Part shown: piece by piece, positions 1-8,182 of the stretch
How positions within the stretch are numbered: the stretch's first letter is position 1
Layout of the letters: every line of letters begins with the position of its first letter
Assembly (NCBI GenBank): GCA_027035985.1
Contig: JALVTI010000081.1
Coordinates: forward strand, 1 to 36,790
Source: Aquificales bacterium
GTDB taxonomy: Bacteria; Aquificota; Aquificia; Aquificales; QOAS01
DNA length: 36,790 bases
Direction: 5' to 3'
Program-made: the position numbers and the translations under genes
The notes under the pieces: model-generated
The model's database searches: none
Seen by the model: the letters and a program-made list of their open reading frames with translations, nothing else
What the model was told of the DNA's origin: nothing

Positions 1-2
1 CT

Positions 3-401
3 CAAGAGCTTGGAATGGAAGTTAAAGAGGTAGATGAAGCTTACACTTCTAAAACCTCTCCCTTTGCGGATATTTTCAAAGTTAGGAAGACCAAAAACGC
101 TAAACTCTGCTTAGGGGAAAGGAAAAGGAACATTTTTAGGGATTTTGTAAGCGGAAAAGTTTTTCACTCTGATTTGGTTGGGGCATTAAACATTCTTAGA
201 GTGGGAGCAAAGCTCCTAAAACTTAGTTTCTACAACAGCTTAAAAGTTTTGTTTGTAAAGCTGTGCAATCCGAGAAGGTTTAAGCTAATGGAGTTTTTCT
301 ATAAGGTATCCCCCGAGTCCCTAATAATAGGGATAGGGGGTAGTAGGCAGGCTTTAAAGCCTGCAGGGGTGGACGGAGAAAGGGTTTTTACTATCAACTG
401 A
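3..401 (+). CDS. tnpB: TnpB/OrfB-type IS200/IS605 accessory nuclease, C-terminal fragment (5' end outside window)
   Basis: The first codons of the window are already in frame before the first ATG, so the gene enters from the left and only about the last 132 residues are visible. VDEAYTSKTSPFAD corresponds to the TnpB segment that normally begins the zinc ribbon, and FHSDLVGALNILRVG matches the RuvC-III motif, whose Asp is the third catalytic acid. TnpB proteins are RNA-guided nucleases carried by IS200/IS605 elements. The zinc-ribbon cysteines are absent: only two isolated Cys occur and no C-x2-C pair, so the ribbon is lost or replaced by a basic loop. The last ~35 codons run through strong hairpins that probably belong to the element end or omega-RNA. 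Identity as TnpB is fairly secure; whether it is active cannot be judged from the tail. Confidence 0.8.
   Translation, partial: QELGMEVKEVDEAYTSKTSPFADIFKVRKTKNAKLCLGERKRNIFRDFVSGKVFHSDLVGALNILRVGAKLLKLSFYNSLKVLFVKLCNPRRFKLMEFFYKVSPESLIIGIGGSRQALKPAGVDGERVFTIN
307..372 (+). other. Hairpin cluster at the tnpB 3' end (possible IS605 right end / omega-RNA scaffold)
   Basis: Positions 310-340 form a nested hairpin: outer CCCC/GGGG arms around an inner TCCCTA (318-323) and TAGGGA (328-333). It is followed at 347-364 by a perfect 18-bp palindrome, GCAGGCTTTAAAGCCTGC. IS200/IS605 right ends carry subterminal hairpins, and the 3' end of TnpB genes overlaps the omega-RNA. The order GAG, hairpin, GGGTAGT resembles the more canonical end near 8976-9008. 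Function is inferred. Confidence 0.5.
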
Positions 402-626
402 AACATTTCTTCAAGTTTTTGCCCTTTCTCCGTTCCTTCTTAGCCGAATTCGACGGACCCCGGAGGAGAAAGGTTATTGTTACCTTGGTGGGAGAATAAT
501 TTTCCTTACCAATCCTATTAGTGGACTTTTTAACCCCACTTTTAAGGAAAGACTTTAAATCTGTAATTTCTACAAAATCACCCATCAGTTTCGGGACATA
601 TAGGGAGGTGAGGGGAGCCTTATTTT

Positions 627-740
627 ATTGTTGTTATTTACGCCCGCTATTGGCAGGTATGTTAAGCTTTTAACTTGAAAATTTTTCAACCCTTTCGGGG
701 CGGGCTGTAACCCCCTATCTATGATAGGGGGTTTTTGCCT
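627..740 (+). repeat. Structured dispersed repeat, copy A
   Basis: This block matches the reverse complement of 8664-8791. Shared landmarks, in order, are ATTGTTGTTATTTACGCCCG, TATGTTAAGCTTT, a CCC-TTTCGGG-type hairpin, GGCTGTA, and a second hairpin followed by TTTT. The two copies differ by substitutions and a short indel in the middle. Terminal inverted repeats are visible only around copy B. It may be a miniature mobile element or a structured RNA; no protein is encoded. Confidence 0.75.
711..736 (+). terminator. Terminator-like hairpin in repeat copy A
   Basis: CCCCCTATC (711-719), loop TAT and GATAGGGGG (723-731) form a perfect 9-bp stem followed by TTTTT. This is the shape of a rho-independent terminator. 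It is the most structured part of the dispersed repeat; copy B has a less perfect version. Confidence 0.65.
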
Positions 741-967
741 GCAAAATTTTCTATAAAGGTGAATAGCAACAGTTTTAATTTAAATGGATATTCTTTCTCT
801 TTACGTAGCTCCTTTAACTAATTCGTCTAATTTTTTTAATAGACTATGAAGTTAGAGCTTGCGATGTAAAACTAAAGTAGGTTCCGTCTCGGAAAATTTA
901 ATCCTTGCCAACAGGTGCTTTTAATTTTTATTTTTTTATCAAAACCTTAAAGGGGAGGTATGGGAAG

Positions 968-1393
968 ATGCCCTCAAGTGGTGCTTTGGTTGCCTTTAGT
1001 AATGAAAAGAGCATTCTTATCATACTAAAGACTTGTGAAAATGCTAAAAAATTGTTGGAAAATCAAAATGTGAAAGATTTTATCAAGTTCTCTAATGAGT
1101 TATTGGAACATATAGAAAACCCTACAGATATTTTGGACTACTATACCCATGCAAAAATGCTGTATAGGCTTATAAAAGAACGCTTGGGAACAGAAAAAGT
1201 AGGCTTTTACGTATATGATTTAGAAGTTTCCTACCCCATAAGGGGCAATACTCCCGAAGAACTCGAGCAGGCTATTGAAAATGAAGCCATGATAGACAAG
1301 CCTATACTTGCTTACTCCAGATGTTTTGAAGATGTTCCCATACTTCTTATTGCAGATTTGGATTCTTACAAAACCTATGAAGTAAAAAGATAA
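968..1393 (+). CDS. Hypothetical protein, 141 aa
   Basis: I do not recognise this family. The start at 968 is chosen over an earlier in-frame start at 905 because GGGGAGGT at 952-959 lies at normal Shine-Dalgarno distance; it is one of the few clear ribosome binding sites in the window. The protein (from MPSSGALVAF) appears soluble, with an amphipathic helical middle (residues ~25-80) and a mixed C-terminal half containing DLEVSYPIRGNTPEELEQAI and a hydrophobic strand VPILLIADLD near the end. There is no signal peptide or membrane segment. Base composition is more AT-rich than the yggU-yraN-fbp genes that follow, so it may belong to the accessory DNA at the left edge. No function is assigned. 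Confidence 0.65.
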   Translation: MPSSGALVAFSNEKSILIILKTCENAKKLLENQNVKDFIKFSNELLEHIENPTDILDYYTHAKMLYRLIKERLGTEKVGFYVYDLEVSYPIRGNTPEELEQAIENEAMIDKPILAYSRCFEDVPILLIADLDSYKTYEVKR

Positions 1394-1430
1394 CTTTTGT
1401 ACTCCTTTTATTTATTAAATTTTTCTTTCG

Positions 1431-1652
1431 ATGCTCGTTAAGGTTAAGGCTAAACCCCGTTCCAAAAAGGAGGGTGTAAAAAAACTTGCCGAAAACTACT
1501 TCGAGGTGAGGGTTAAACAACCTCCCGAAAAGGGGAGGGCTAACGAGAGAATTGCCGAACTTCTGGCGGAGTATTTTGACATCCCCAAATCCCGCGTGAG
1601 GTTGGTAAGGGGTGAAACCTCGAAGGAGAAAGTTTTCGAAATAGACCTCTAA
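1431..1652 (+). CDS. yggU: DUF167 / YggU family protein (UPF0235), 73 aa
   Basis: A small, basic, conserved protein whose biochemical role is not established. The family signature is clear: KVKAKPRSKKEGV at the N-terminus, then VRVKQPPEKGRANERIAELL, then PKSRVRLVRGETSKEKVFEI. The length is typical for the family. There is no Shine-Dalgarno sequence. An AT-rich hexamer (TTAAAT, 1415-1420) lies 10 nt before the ATG, the spacing seen at many starts here. The yraN-like gene follows after 9 nt, so the two are probably cotranscribed. Confidence 0.9.
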   Translation: MLVKVKAKPRSKKEGVKKLAENYFEVRVKQPPEKGRANERIAELLAEYFDIPKSRVRLVRGETSKEKVFEIDL

Positions 1653-1661
1653 GGGGAATGT

Positions 1662-2009
1662 ATGAATAAAGGGAAACCCTTTGAGGACTTGGTCTTTCAA
1701 TTTTTGACCCTTAAGGAGTGCGAAGTTTTGGCGAGAAACTACCGCTCCCGCTATGGGGAGATAGATATCGTCGCCCTCTGCCGCAACAGGCTTTTAATAG
1801 TGGAAGTCAAGGGTTCTTTTAAAAACGAAAACCCCGCTTTGCGGGTGGATTGTACCAAGGTTAGGAGGATTTACAAAACCTATTTAAGGTTTTTATCGGA
1901 GTTTCCCCAGTATAGGGATTTCGAAACCCTATTTCTGGTCGCCTCCGTAAGGGGAAACCAAATCGATTGGAAACCGGTAGAGGTAGGGGATTGTCTGGAT
2001 ACCTTGTGA
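1662..2009 (+). CDS. yraN: YraN/UPF0102 family endonuclease-like protein, 115 aa
   Basis: Members have a Holliday-junction-resolvase/restriction-like fold; the physiological role is not settled. Here GKPFEDLVFQFL is the N-terminal helix, ARNYRSRYGEIDIVAL carries the metal-binding Asp of the GEID motif, and LLIVEVKG carries the E-x-K pair. Length is normal for the family. It follows yggU closely and precedes fbp by 46 nt; that gap contains fbp's own promoter-like hexamer. No membrane segment or signal peptide is seen. Confidence 0.87.
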   Translation: MNKGKPFEDLVFQFLTLKECEVLARNYRSRYGEIDIVALCRNRLLIVEVKGSFKNENPALRVDCTKVRRIYKTYLRFLSEFPQYRDFETLFLVASVRGNQIDWKPVEVGDCLDTL

Positions 2010-2039
2010 AGGTCTTCGAGGGGTTTCAACCCGCGGGGG

Positions 2040-2045
2040 TATAAT
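2040..2045 (+). promoter_or_regulatory. -10 element for a near-leaderless fbp transcript
   Basis: A perfect TATAAT ends 10 nt before the fbp ATG at 2056, so initiation at normal spacing would give an untranslated leader of only about 3-4 nt. No consensus -35 is visible 17 nt upstream. There is no Shine-Dalgarno sequence in the gap. Confidence 0.55.
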
Positions 2046-2055
2046 TTGCAAACTT

Positions 2056-3201
2056 ATGAAAATCACCTTGAGCGTTATTAAAGCGGACATAGGCGGTTGG
2101 GTCGGACACTCCTCCACCCATCCCGAGGTTGTAGCCGCGGTTAAGGAGTTTGTAGATACCAAGGTAGCCGACGGAACCCTCATAGACGCCGACATACTCA
2201 CTTGCGGTGACGATATCGCCATCGTCATGACCCACACCCACGGGGTCGACGCCGAGGTAGTCCACAAGCTCGCCTGGGACGCCTTCGAAACCGGAACAGA
2301 GGTTGCCAAAAAGCTCAAGCTCTACGGAGCCGGTCAAGACCTCCTAGCCGAGGCGTTCTCCGGAAATATCAAGGGTTTGGGTCCCGGCGTCGCCGAAATG
2401 GAATTCGAGGAGAGACCCTCCGAGCCGGTTATCGTCTTCTTTGCCGACAAGACCGAACCCGCCGCTTGGAACTTACCCCTCTACGAGATGTTTGCCGACC
2501 CCATGAAGACCGCCGGACTGGTCATAGACCCCAAAATGCACCAAGGTTTCACCTTCGAGGTGCTAGACCTAATAGAGGGTAAAAAGGTTAAGATTTCCTG
2601 CCCCGAGGAGCTTTACGACCTGCTAGCGCTAATCGGAACCACCTCCAGATACGCCGTTAAAGCGGTCTACAGAAACTACGACGGCGAAATAGCGGCTGTA
2701 GCCTCCACCCAAAGGCTCAACTACATCGCCGGTAAATACGTGGGTAAGGACGACCCCGTTCTCATAGTAAGGGCTCAAAGCGGCTTCCCCGCTGTCGGTG
2801 AAATTCTGGAACCCTTCGCAAACCCCTGGATAGTTGCCGGTTGGATGAGGGGTTCCCACAACGGTCCCCTAATGCCCGTATCCTTCGAAGATGCGAGACC
2901 TTCCCGCTTCGACGGACCTCCCAGGGTTATCGGTGCCGGTTATCAAATCGCCGAGGGTAAACTTGTAGGTCCCGCCGATATGTTCTACGACCCCGCCTTC
3001 GATAAGGCTCGCCAAATCGCAAACGAGATGGCTTACATGATGAGGCGTCACGGCGCCTTCGAACCCCACAGGCTTCCCCCCGAAGAGCTCGAATACACCA
3101 CCCTTCCCAAGGTTCTCGAAAAGCTCAAAGACCGTTGGGAGGAGGAAAAGCAGGAGCAACTCTCCGAGGACAAACAGCGCGAACAAGGAGAGGTCGAATA
3201 A
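2056..3201 (+). CDS. fbp: Fructose-1,6-bisphosphate aldolase/phosphatase (class V, bifunctional), 381 aa
   Basis: This archaeal-type enzyme both condenses triose phosphates and removes the 1-phosphate, making gluconeogenesis unidirectional; it is typical of archaea and deep-branching thermophilic bacteria. The Mg-binding residues are in place: Asp11 and His18 in KADIGGWVGHS, and Asp52-Asp53 in TCGDDIAIV. Tyr228 and Lys231 in KYVGKDD correspond to the Schiff-base tyrosine/lysine pair of the Sulfolobus enzyme. The core is full length. A charged Glu/Gln-rich tail of about 25 residues extends the C-terminus. It fits an autotrophic lifestyle that builds hexoses from C3 units. A terminator-like hairpin follows the stop. 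Confidence 0.96.
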   Translation: MKITLSVIKADIGGWVGHSSTHPEVVAAVKEFVDTKVADGTLIDADILTCGDDIAIVMTHTHGVDAEVVHKLAWDAFETGTEVAKKLKLYGAGQDLLAEAFSGNIKGLGPGVAEMEFEERPSEPVIVFFADKTEPAAWNLPLYEMFADPMKTAGLVIDPKMHQGFTFEVLDLIEGKKVKISCPEELYDLLALIGTTSRYAVKAVYRNYDGEIAAVASTQRLNYIAGKYVGKDDPVLIVRAQSGFPAVGEILEPFANPWIVAGWMRGSHNGPLMPVSFEDARPSRFDGPPRVIGAGYQIAEGKLVGPADMFYDPAFDKARQIANEMAYMMRRHGAFEPHRLPPEELEYTTLPKVLEKLKDRWEEEKQEQLSEDKQREQGEVE

Positions 3202-3213
3202 TTTAAACCACCT

Positions 3214-3252
3214 GTGGGGAAAGATAAATTTTCTCTTTTCCACCTTTTGTTT
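3214..3252 (+). terminator. Probable rho-independent terminator after fbp
   Basis: GTGGGGAA near 3214-3221 can pair with TTTTCCAC at 3236-3243 (two G-T wobbles), followed by CTTTTGTTTTT. It lies about 12 nt past the fbp stop and ahead of secA. Confidence 0.5.
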
Positions 3253-3333
3253 TTCCTCATATCAAATAACCCTTGTAAGTTTCTACCAAAACTTATTTTC
3301 CTTTGGAGGGTAAACTACTAACTTTTTAGAACG

Positions 3334-6315
3334 ATGATTGGTTGGTTAATCAAAAAAATCATAGGTTCAAAAAATGAGAGGGAAATAAAAAAACTCAAAC
3401 CTTTTGTGGAAAAGATAAATTCCCTCGAAGGGGAATTGGATAACCTCTCCAACCTCCAACTCAGGGAGAGGGCTCAAAAACTCTTTGAAAAAATCCGCTC
3501 CTCGGATGAGATAAAAAAGGCTTTCGAAAGGGGTGAGATTACTCCCGAGGTTATAGAGGGATTTGCCCTCGTCCGCGAGGCGGCTAAGAGAACCCTCGGA
3601 ATGCGCCACTTCGACGTTCAGCTCATAGGCGGTTTGGTTCTCCACCAGGGAAAGATAGCGGAGATGAAAACCGGTGAGGGTAAAACCCTGGTAGCGAGCC
3701 TCCCCACAGCGGTAAACGGCTTTACCGATATGGGGGTTCACGTCGTCACGGTAAACGATTACCTGGCTAGAAGGGACGCCCAGTGGATGGGTGCTATCTA
3801 CAAATTCCTCGGACTGGATGTGGGGGTGATAAACTCCGACAACAAAACCTACGTGGTCGAGTGGGTTGACCCCGAGCTCGCCGAGAGGGCTATAAGGGAG
3901 GATTGGAGGGTTTGGCCTAAGGGTTATAGGGGCGAAACCCTTGAGGATACGTCCGTAAACGTCGAGGCTAAAAAGGCTTTCTTTACGCAGCTGGTGGAGG
4001 TTCCCGAGAGAAGGAGAGCTTACGAGGCGCAAATCACCTACGGAACGAACTCCGAATTCGGTTTCGACTACCTGCGCGACAATATGGCGATAGACCTCTC
4101 GCAGGTCGTGCAGGTGAAAAACCACTACTATGCGATTGTGGACGAGGTCGACTCCATACTGATAGACGAGGCGAGAACACCCCTTATAATCTCGGGACCC
4201 GCCGATATTGACCCATCGATATACTTCACCGCCGACCAAGTGGTTAGACAGCTCGAAAGGGATAAGGATTTCGAGATAGACGAAAAGAATAGAACCGCCT
4301 ACCTCACCGAAGAGGGGGTTAAAAAGGTCGAAAAAATCTTGGGAATAGAGAACCTATACGCCCCCGAGCACGCGGAGTTGGTTCACGCAATACTCCAATC
4401 CCTGAGGGCTCACCACATTTTCCAGAAAGAGGTTCACTACATCGTAAGAAACGGGGAGGTTTTAATCGTCGACGAGTTTACCGGTAGGGTCTTGCCGGGA
4501 AGGCGTTGGAGCGACGGACTCCACCAGGCTATAGAGGTCAAGGAAGGTGTAGAGGTAAAACCGGAAAACCAAACCCTCGCCTCCATAACCTATCAGAATT
4601 ACTTCAGGCTCTACAAGAAACTCGCCGGTATGACCGGAACGGCAGAAACCGAAAGCGTCGAATTTAAGGAGATTTACAACCTCGACGTGGTGGTAATACC
4701 CACCAGAAAGCCGGTTGCCCGTATAGACCACCCAGATTTGGTCTTTAAAACAAAGAGAGCCAAGTGGAAGAGGGTGGTCGAGGAGGTTTTAATCAACTAC
4801 CTCATAGGTCGCCCGGTGTTGGTGGGAACGGTCTCCATAGAGGACAACGAACTCCTATCCTCCCTTTTGAAGAATAAAGAGTTAATCAGACAAATAGTTA
4901 ACAGGGAGGATTTCAAGAAACGTTTGGGGGAACTTATAAAGAAACACAACCTATCGGAGGAAGAGGTTAAGAAGAAACTCCAGAGGGTGGTAAACTTCGG
5001 AGTTCCCCACAATGTGCTAAACGCCAAGCATCACGAGCAGGAGGCGCAAATAGTAGCCCAAGCGGGTAGGCTCGGGTCGGTAACCATAGCAACCAATATG
5101 GCGGGTAGGGGAACCGATATCCTCCTCGGAGGAAACCCCGAATATCTGGCTAAAGAGATACTCAAAAAACGCGGTTTCGAAAATCCCGAGGAGGCGCCCG
5201 AAGAGGAGTGGAAGAAAGCCCTTGCGGAGGCTATAGAGCAGACATCCAAGGAAAAGGAAATAGTAAAAAAACTTGGCGGTCTATACGTGATAGGGACGGA
5301 AAGGCACGAAAGCCGTAGGATAGACAACCAGCTAAGGGGTCGTAGCGGAAGGCAGGGCGACCCGGGAGAAACGAGATTTATTATTTCGCTTGAAGATAAT
5401 CTCATCCGACTTTTTGGTGGGGAGCGGGTTCAAAGAATGATGGAAATGCTAAACATCCCTGAAGACGAACCGCTCGAGAGCAAACTCGTTTCCAAGGCTA
5501 TAGAGAACGCTCAAAAGAGGGTCGAAGCCCAAAACTTCCAAATAAGGAAACGTATCCTCGATATGGACGACGTTATGAATGTCCAGAGGAACGTCGTTTA
5601 CAAACTCCGCCGCCAACTCTTGGAGGGTAAAAAATTAAAGGAAACAATTGAGGAGTTTATGGAAGATGTGGCGGACATGCTCGTGAGCCGCTATGCGCCC
5701 GCCGACGAACCGGAGCTTTGGGAGATAGAGAGAAATATCCCCGAAGGGGAGAGGGATAAGAGAGATTACCTCGAGAAGAAATTCCTCGAGCTTACCGGTG
5801 AGAGAATTGAAATTCCCGAAAGCGTCCGCGACAGGGAAGAGCTCAAGAAGTTTCTCGTGGAGAGGATGAAGGAGATTTACCAACGGAAGGAAGAATTCTT
5901 CGGCAAGGGACTCATGAGGGAAATTGAAAAAATGATAACCCTCCAAATACTGGATTTACTCTGGAGGAGACATCTACACCACTTGGATAGGCTTAGGGAG
6001 GGTATATACCTACGCGGTTACGCGATGCGCGACCCGATAACCGAATTCAAAAAAGAAGCCTATCAGATGTTTGAAAATTTCCTAAACGAGTTCAAATATG
6101 GTGTTCTTCAATCCCTGTTCAGGGTAGAATTTGCACCCCAGGAGGAAGTTCAAACCATACCTCCCCATGTTGATGAGTTGAAGGATGAAAATGTAAAGGA
6201 ATCCCAATTAGGGGTTTCTCAAAATATTCCCCCGCAAATGGAGGAGAAAAAACCTAGGGTTCCCCAGCCGAGGAAGCTAAAGGATAGGTTGAAAAACAAA
6301 GGAAGGAATAATTAA
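3334..6315 (+). CDS. secA: Preprotein translocase ATPase SecA, 993 aa
   Basis: SecA drives post-translational export through SecYEG. Walker A is GEGKT at residues 114-118 and the Walker B/DEAD region is DEVDSILIDEAR from residue 270. NATNMAGRGTDI and the arginine-finger region RGRSGRQGDPG mark the second nucleotide-binding fold. The scaffold and wing domains follow. Compared with E. coli SecA there is an extra ~45-60 residue insertion around residues 173-231, between INSDNKT and ITYGTNSEFGFDYLRDN, and another of ~40 in the second nucleotide fold before PHNVLNAKHHEQEA. The C-terminus lacks the zinc-binding C-x-C-x8-C-[HC] motif that contacts SecB and ends in a basic tail, as expected for a SecB-less thermophile. 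There is no clear Shine-Dalgarno sequence. Confidence 0.97.
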   Translation: MIGWLIKKIIGSKNEREIKKLKPFVEKINSLEGELDNLSNLQLRERAQKLFEKIRSSDEIKKAFERGEITPEVIEGFALVREAAKRTLGMRHFDVQLIGGLVLHQGKIAEMKTGEGKTLVASLPTAVNGFTDMGVHVVTVNDYLARRDAQWMGAIYKFLGLDVGVINSDNKTYVVEWVDPELAERAIREDWRVWPKGYRGETLEDTSVNVEAKKAFFTQLVEVPERRRAYEAQITYGTNSEFGFDYLRDNMAIDLSQVVQVKNHYYAIVDEVDSILIDEARTPLIISGPADIDPSIYFTADQVVRQLERDKDFEIDEKNRTAYLTEEGVKKVEKILGIENLYAPEHAELVHAILQSLRAHHIFQKEVHYIVRNGEVLIVDEFTGRVLPGRRWSDGLHQAIEVKEGVEVKPENQTLASITYQNYFRLYKKLAGMTGTAETESVEFKEIYNLDVVVIPTRKPVARIDHPDLVFKTKRAKWKRVVEEVLINYLIGRPVLVGTVSIEDNELLSSLLKNKELIRQIVNREDFKKRLGELIKKHNLSEEEVKKKLQRVVNFGVPHNVLNAKHHEQEAQIVAQAGRLGSVTIATNMAGRGTDILLGGNPEYLAKEILKKRGFENPEEAPEEEWKKALAEAIEQTSKEKEIVKKLGGLYVIGTERHESRRIDNQLRGRSGRQGDPGETRFIISLEDNLIRLFGGERVQRMMEMLNIPEDEPLESKLVSKAIENAQKRVEAQNFQIRKRILDMDDVMNVQRNVVYKLRRQLLEGKKLKETIEEFMEDVADMLVSRYAPADEPELWEIERNIPEGERDKRDYLEKKFLELTGERIEIPESVRDREELKKFLVERMKEIYQRKEEFFGKGLMREIEKMITLQILDLLWRRHLHHLDRLREGIYLRGYAMRDPITEFKKEAYQMFENFLNEFKYGVLQSLFRVEFAPQEEVQTIPPHVDELKDENVKESQLGVSQNIPPQMEEKKPRVPQPRKLKDRLKNKGRNN

Positions 6316-6379
6316 TACTTCAAACTTTTTAAGGTCAGGGAATATCCCCCTTTTGGGGGACAATCTTTTCCTTTTAGTA

Positions 6380-7693
6380 ATGGAAAAGGCAAGGGTAGCC
6401 GTTATCGGGGGAGGCCTCGCCGGCGTCGAGGCGGCAAACAGACTGGCAAAAGAGGGTTTTAAGGTCGACCTCTACGAGATGCGCCCCAAAAAGATGACTC
6501 CCGCCCACAAAACGGGAAATCTGGCGGAATTGGTTTGCTCCAACTCCCTCGGTGGAAGGGGGATAACGACTGGTAGCGGTCTCCTAAAGGCAGAGATGGA
6601 AAGGCTCGACTCCATCGTCCTCGAGGCGGCTAAGAAAGCCGAGGTTCCCGCCGGCGGGGCGTTGGCGGTCGACCGAAATATCTTCAGCGAATACATCACT
6701 CGCAAATTGGATGAAAACCCGAATATCAACCTTATAAGGGAGGAGGTAAAGCAGATACCCTTAGAGGATTACGACGTTGTAATAGTCGCTTCGGGACCTC
6801 TCACCTCCGAAGCGCTGACGGAAGATATAAGGAAAAAGCTGGGAGCGGATTACCTCTACTTTTACGACGCCATAGCCCCCATAGTGGATGCCGAAACGGT
6901 CGATTTCTCCAAAGGTTGGTGGGGAAGCCGCTACAACAAGGGGGGTGCCGATTACTTCAACTGTCCCCTAACAAAGGAAGAATACGAAAAATTTGTTGAG
7001 GAACTACTAAAGGCGGAAAAGGTAATTCCCAAAGACTTCGAGGGTGCCTGTTACTTCGAGGGTTGCATGCCTATAGAGGTGATGGCGGAAAGGGGTAAGG
7101 ACACCCTCCGGTATGGACCGATGAAACCGGTCGGTCTTATCGACCCTCAAACCGGTAAAGAGCCTTACGCCGTCGTTCAACTCCGCAAGGAAAACAAAGA
7201 GGGAACCCTCCTATCCCTCGTTGGGTTTCAGACGAAACTCACCTACCCCGAACAGAAGAGGGTTTTCAGACTGATACCCTGTTTGAGGAACGCCAAATTC
7301 ATCCGTTTGGGGTCTATTCACAGAAACACCTTCCTTCAAAGCAACAAACTCCTAAAACCGACCCTGCAGAGTAGGAAGTATCCCAACCTCCTCTTTGCGG
7401 GGCAGATTACCGGCGTTGAGGGGTATGTAGCCTCCGCCGCAACGGGCATTTTGGCGGGTATAAACGCCGCAAGGCTTCTAAGGGGTGAAGAACCCCTAAC
7501 CTTCCCCAAGGAAACCATGCTGGGGGCTTTGGTAGACTACATAACCTCCAAAGAGGGGGAACTTCAACCGATGAACCCCGTTTTCGGACTACTCCCACCC
7601 CTCCCCAAAAGGGTAAAAAACAAAAAACTCCGCAAGGAGTTGATGGCAAAGAGGTCTTTGGAGACCCTCGAGAGGTTTATAGCGAAAAAATAA
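6380..7693 (+). CDS. trmFO: Methylenetetrahydrofolate-tRNA-(uracil-5-)-methyltransferase TrmFO, 437 aa
   Basis: This flavoprotein makes ribothymidine at position 54 of tRNA using methylene-tetrahydrofolate as the carbon donor. The FAD-binding GGGLAG motif starts at residue 10 and YEMRP follows at 32-36. Cys53 in LVCSNSLGG and Cys229 in FEGCMPIEVMAERG are the two conserved functional cysteines. WWGSRYNKGGADYFNCP is a family hallmark. I start at ATG 6380 rather than the longer TTG frame at 6353 because MEKARVAVIGGG places the dinucleotide-binding strand at the N-terminus, as in homologues. A small CCCCC-TTTT-GGGGG hairpin precedes the start. The next gene downstream belongs to the AT-rich islet. 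Confidence 0.95.
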   Translation: MEKARVAVIGGGLAGVEAANRLAKEGFKVDLYEMRPKKMTPAHKTGNLAELVCSNSLGGRGITTGSGLLKAEMERLDSIVLEAAKKAEVPAGGALAVDRNIFSEYITRKLDENPNINLIREEVKQIPLEDYDVVIVASGPLTSEALTEDIRKKLGADYLYFYDAIAPIVDAETVDFSKGWWGSRYNKGGADYFNCPLTKEEYEKFVEELLKAEKVIPKDFEGACYFEGCMPIEVMAERGKDTLRYGPMKPVGLIDPQTGKEPYAVVQLRKENKEGTLLSLVGFQTKLTYPEQKRVFRLIPCLRNAKFIRLGSIHRNTFLQSNKLLKPTLQSRKYPNLLFAGQITGVEGYVASAATGILAGINAARLLRGEEPLTFPKETMLGALVDYITSKEGELQPMNPVFGLLPPLPKRVKNKKLRKELMAKRSLETLERFIAKK

Positions 7694-7706
7694 ATAACTA
7701 ACGGCA

Positions 7707-8165
7707 ATGTATGAAAAATTCTTTAAAAGTATATTTATAACCTTAGTTACTTTAACTTTATTGGAAAATTATTATGTATTACCCTTTCTAAAAAAGCTTT
7801 ATCAGGAATTAGTAGAATTTTTAAAGTTTTTCCTTCAATGGAAAAGAAGATATCTCCTTTACTTCTCAATAATAATTTTAGCTATACATTTAGTATATAA
7901 ATAATTTTAGGTTGGCTTAACGAATCCATTTCTTTTGCCTTAACATTAGATATCCTTTGGGCTTTTATTTATGCCTGCTTCGGCGATTTGAATTCTGGTT
8001 TTTGGAAAATTGTAGCATCTAGTATAATTTTCTAGTATAATTTTTGCGCTTATTGCAGAATTTTCCTATTTTAAGAAAGAGAGATCCAAAGGTCTTGTCT
8101 TAAAAATTATGAGTTTAATCTATTTTGGAGCGTCCATTTTACTAATAGTAATTATATCTTTTTAG
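7707..8165 (+). pseudogene. Broken small membrane-protein gene (two frameshifts)
   Basis: The first open segment, 7707-7904, encodes 65 residues with membrane segments near FITLVTLTLL and YFSIIILAIHLV and stops right after an AAA run. Adding one A there continues the frame into IILGWLNESISFALTLDILW and onward to about 8030. There a 13-bp tandem duplication (8019-8044) shifts the frame again. Removing one copy reads through ALIAEFSYFKKERSKGLVL to a stop at 8163-8165. The repaired product would be about 148 aa with roughly four membrane segments. I do not recognise the family. Low GC, against GC-richer neighbours, points to foreign origin. Alternatively the 65-aa frame could be an independent small protein. 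Confidence 0.6.
8019..8044 (+). repeat. 13-bp perfect tandem duplication
   Basis: The unit CTAGTATAATTTT occurs twice back to back (8019-8031 and 8032-8044). Because 13 is not a multiple of three, it breaks the membrane-protein frame; deleting one copy restores it. Confidence 0.9.
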
Positions 8166-8182
8166 CCTACATAGCTCGTACT

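Larger units (their letters stand above)
402..967. other. Non-coding stretch between tnpB tail and the next gene
   Basis: No convincing gene is seen over about 565 nt. Positions 402-626 have no recognisable signal apart from a weak minus-strand 63-codon frame at 394-585 that lacks a ribosome binding site. 627-740 is the structured repeat listed separately. 741-951 is AT-rich with no obvious structure. The plus-strand ribosome binding site of the next gene begins at 952. Confidence 0.6.

Noticed and set aside
394..585. 63-codon minus-strand frame after the tnpB tail
   Set aside because: The first residues look protein-like, but there is no ribosome binding site or -10 box, the end overlaps tnpB, and the C-terminal half is a low-complexity basic tail. 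Not enough for a gene call.
3367..4239. 290-codon minus-strand frame inside secA
   Set aside because: It is entirely antisense to conserved SecA motifs and has no recognisable domain; long antisense frames are common opposite purine-rich genes in this DNA.
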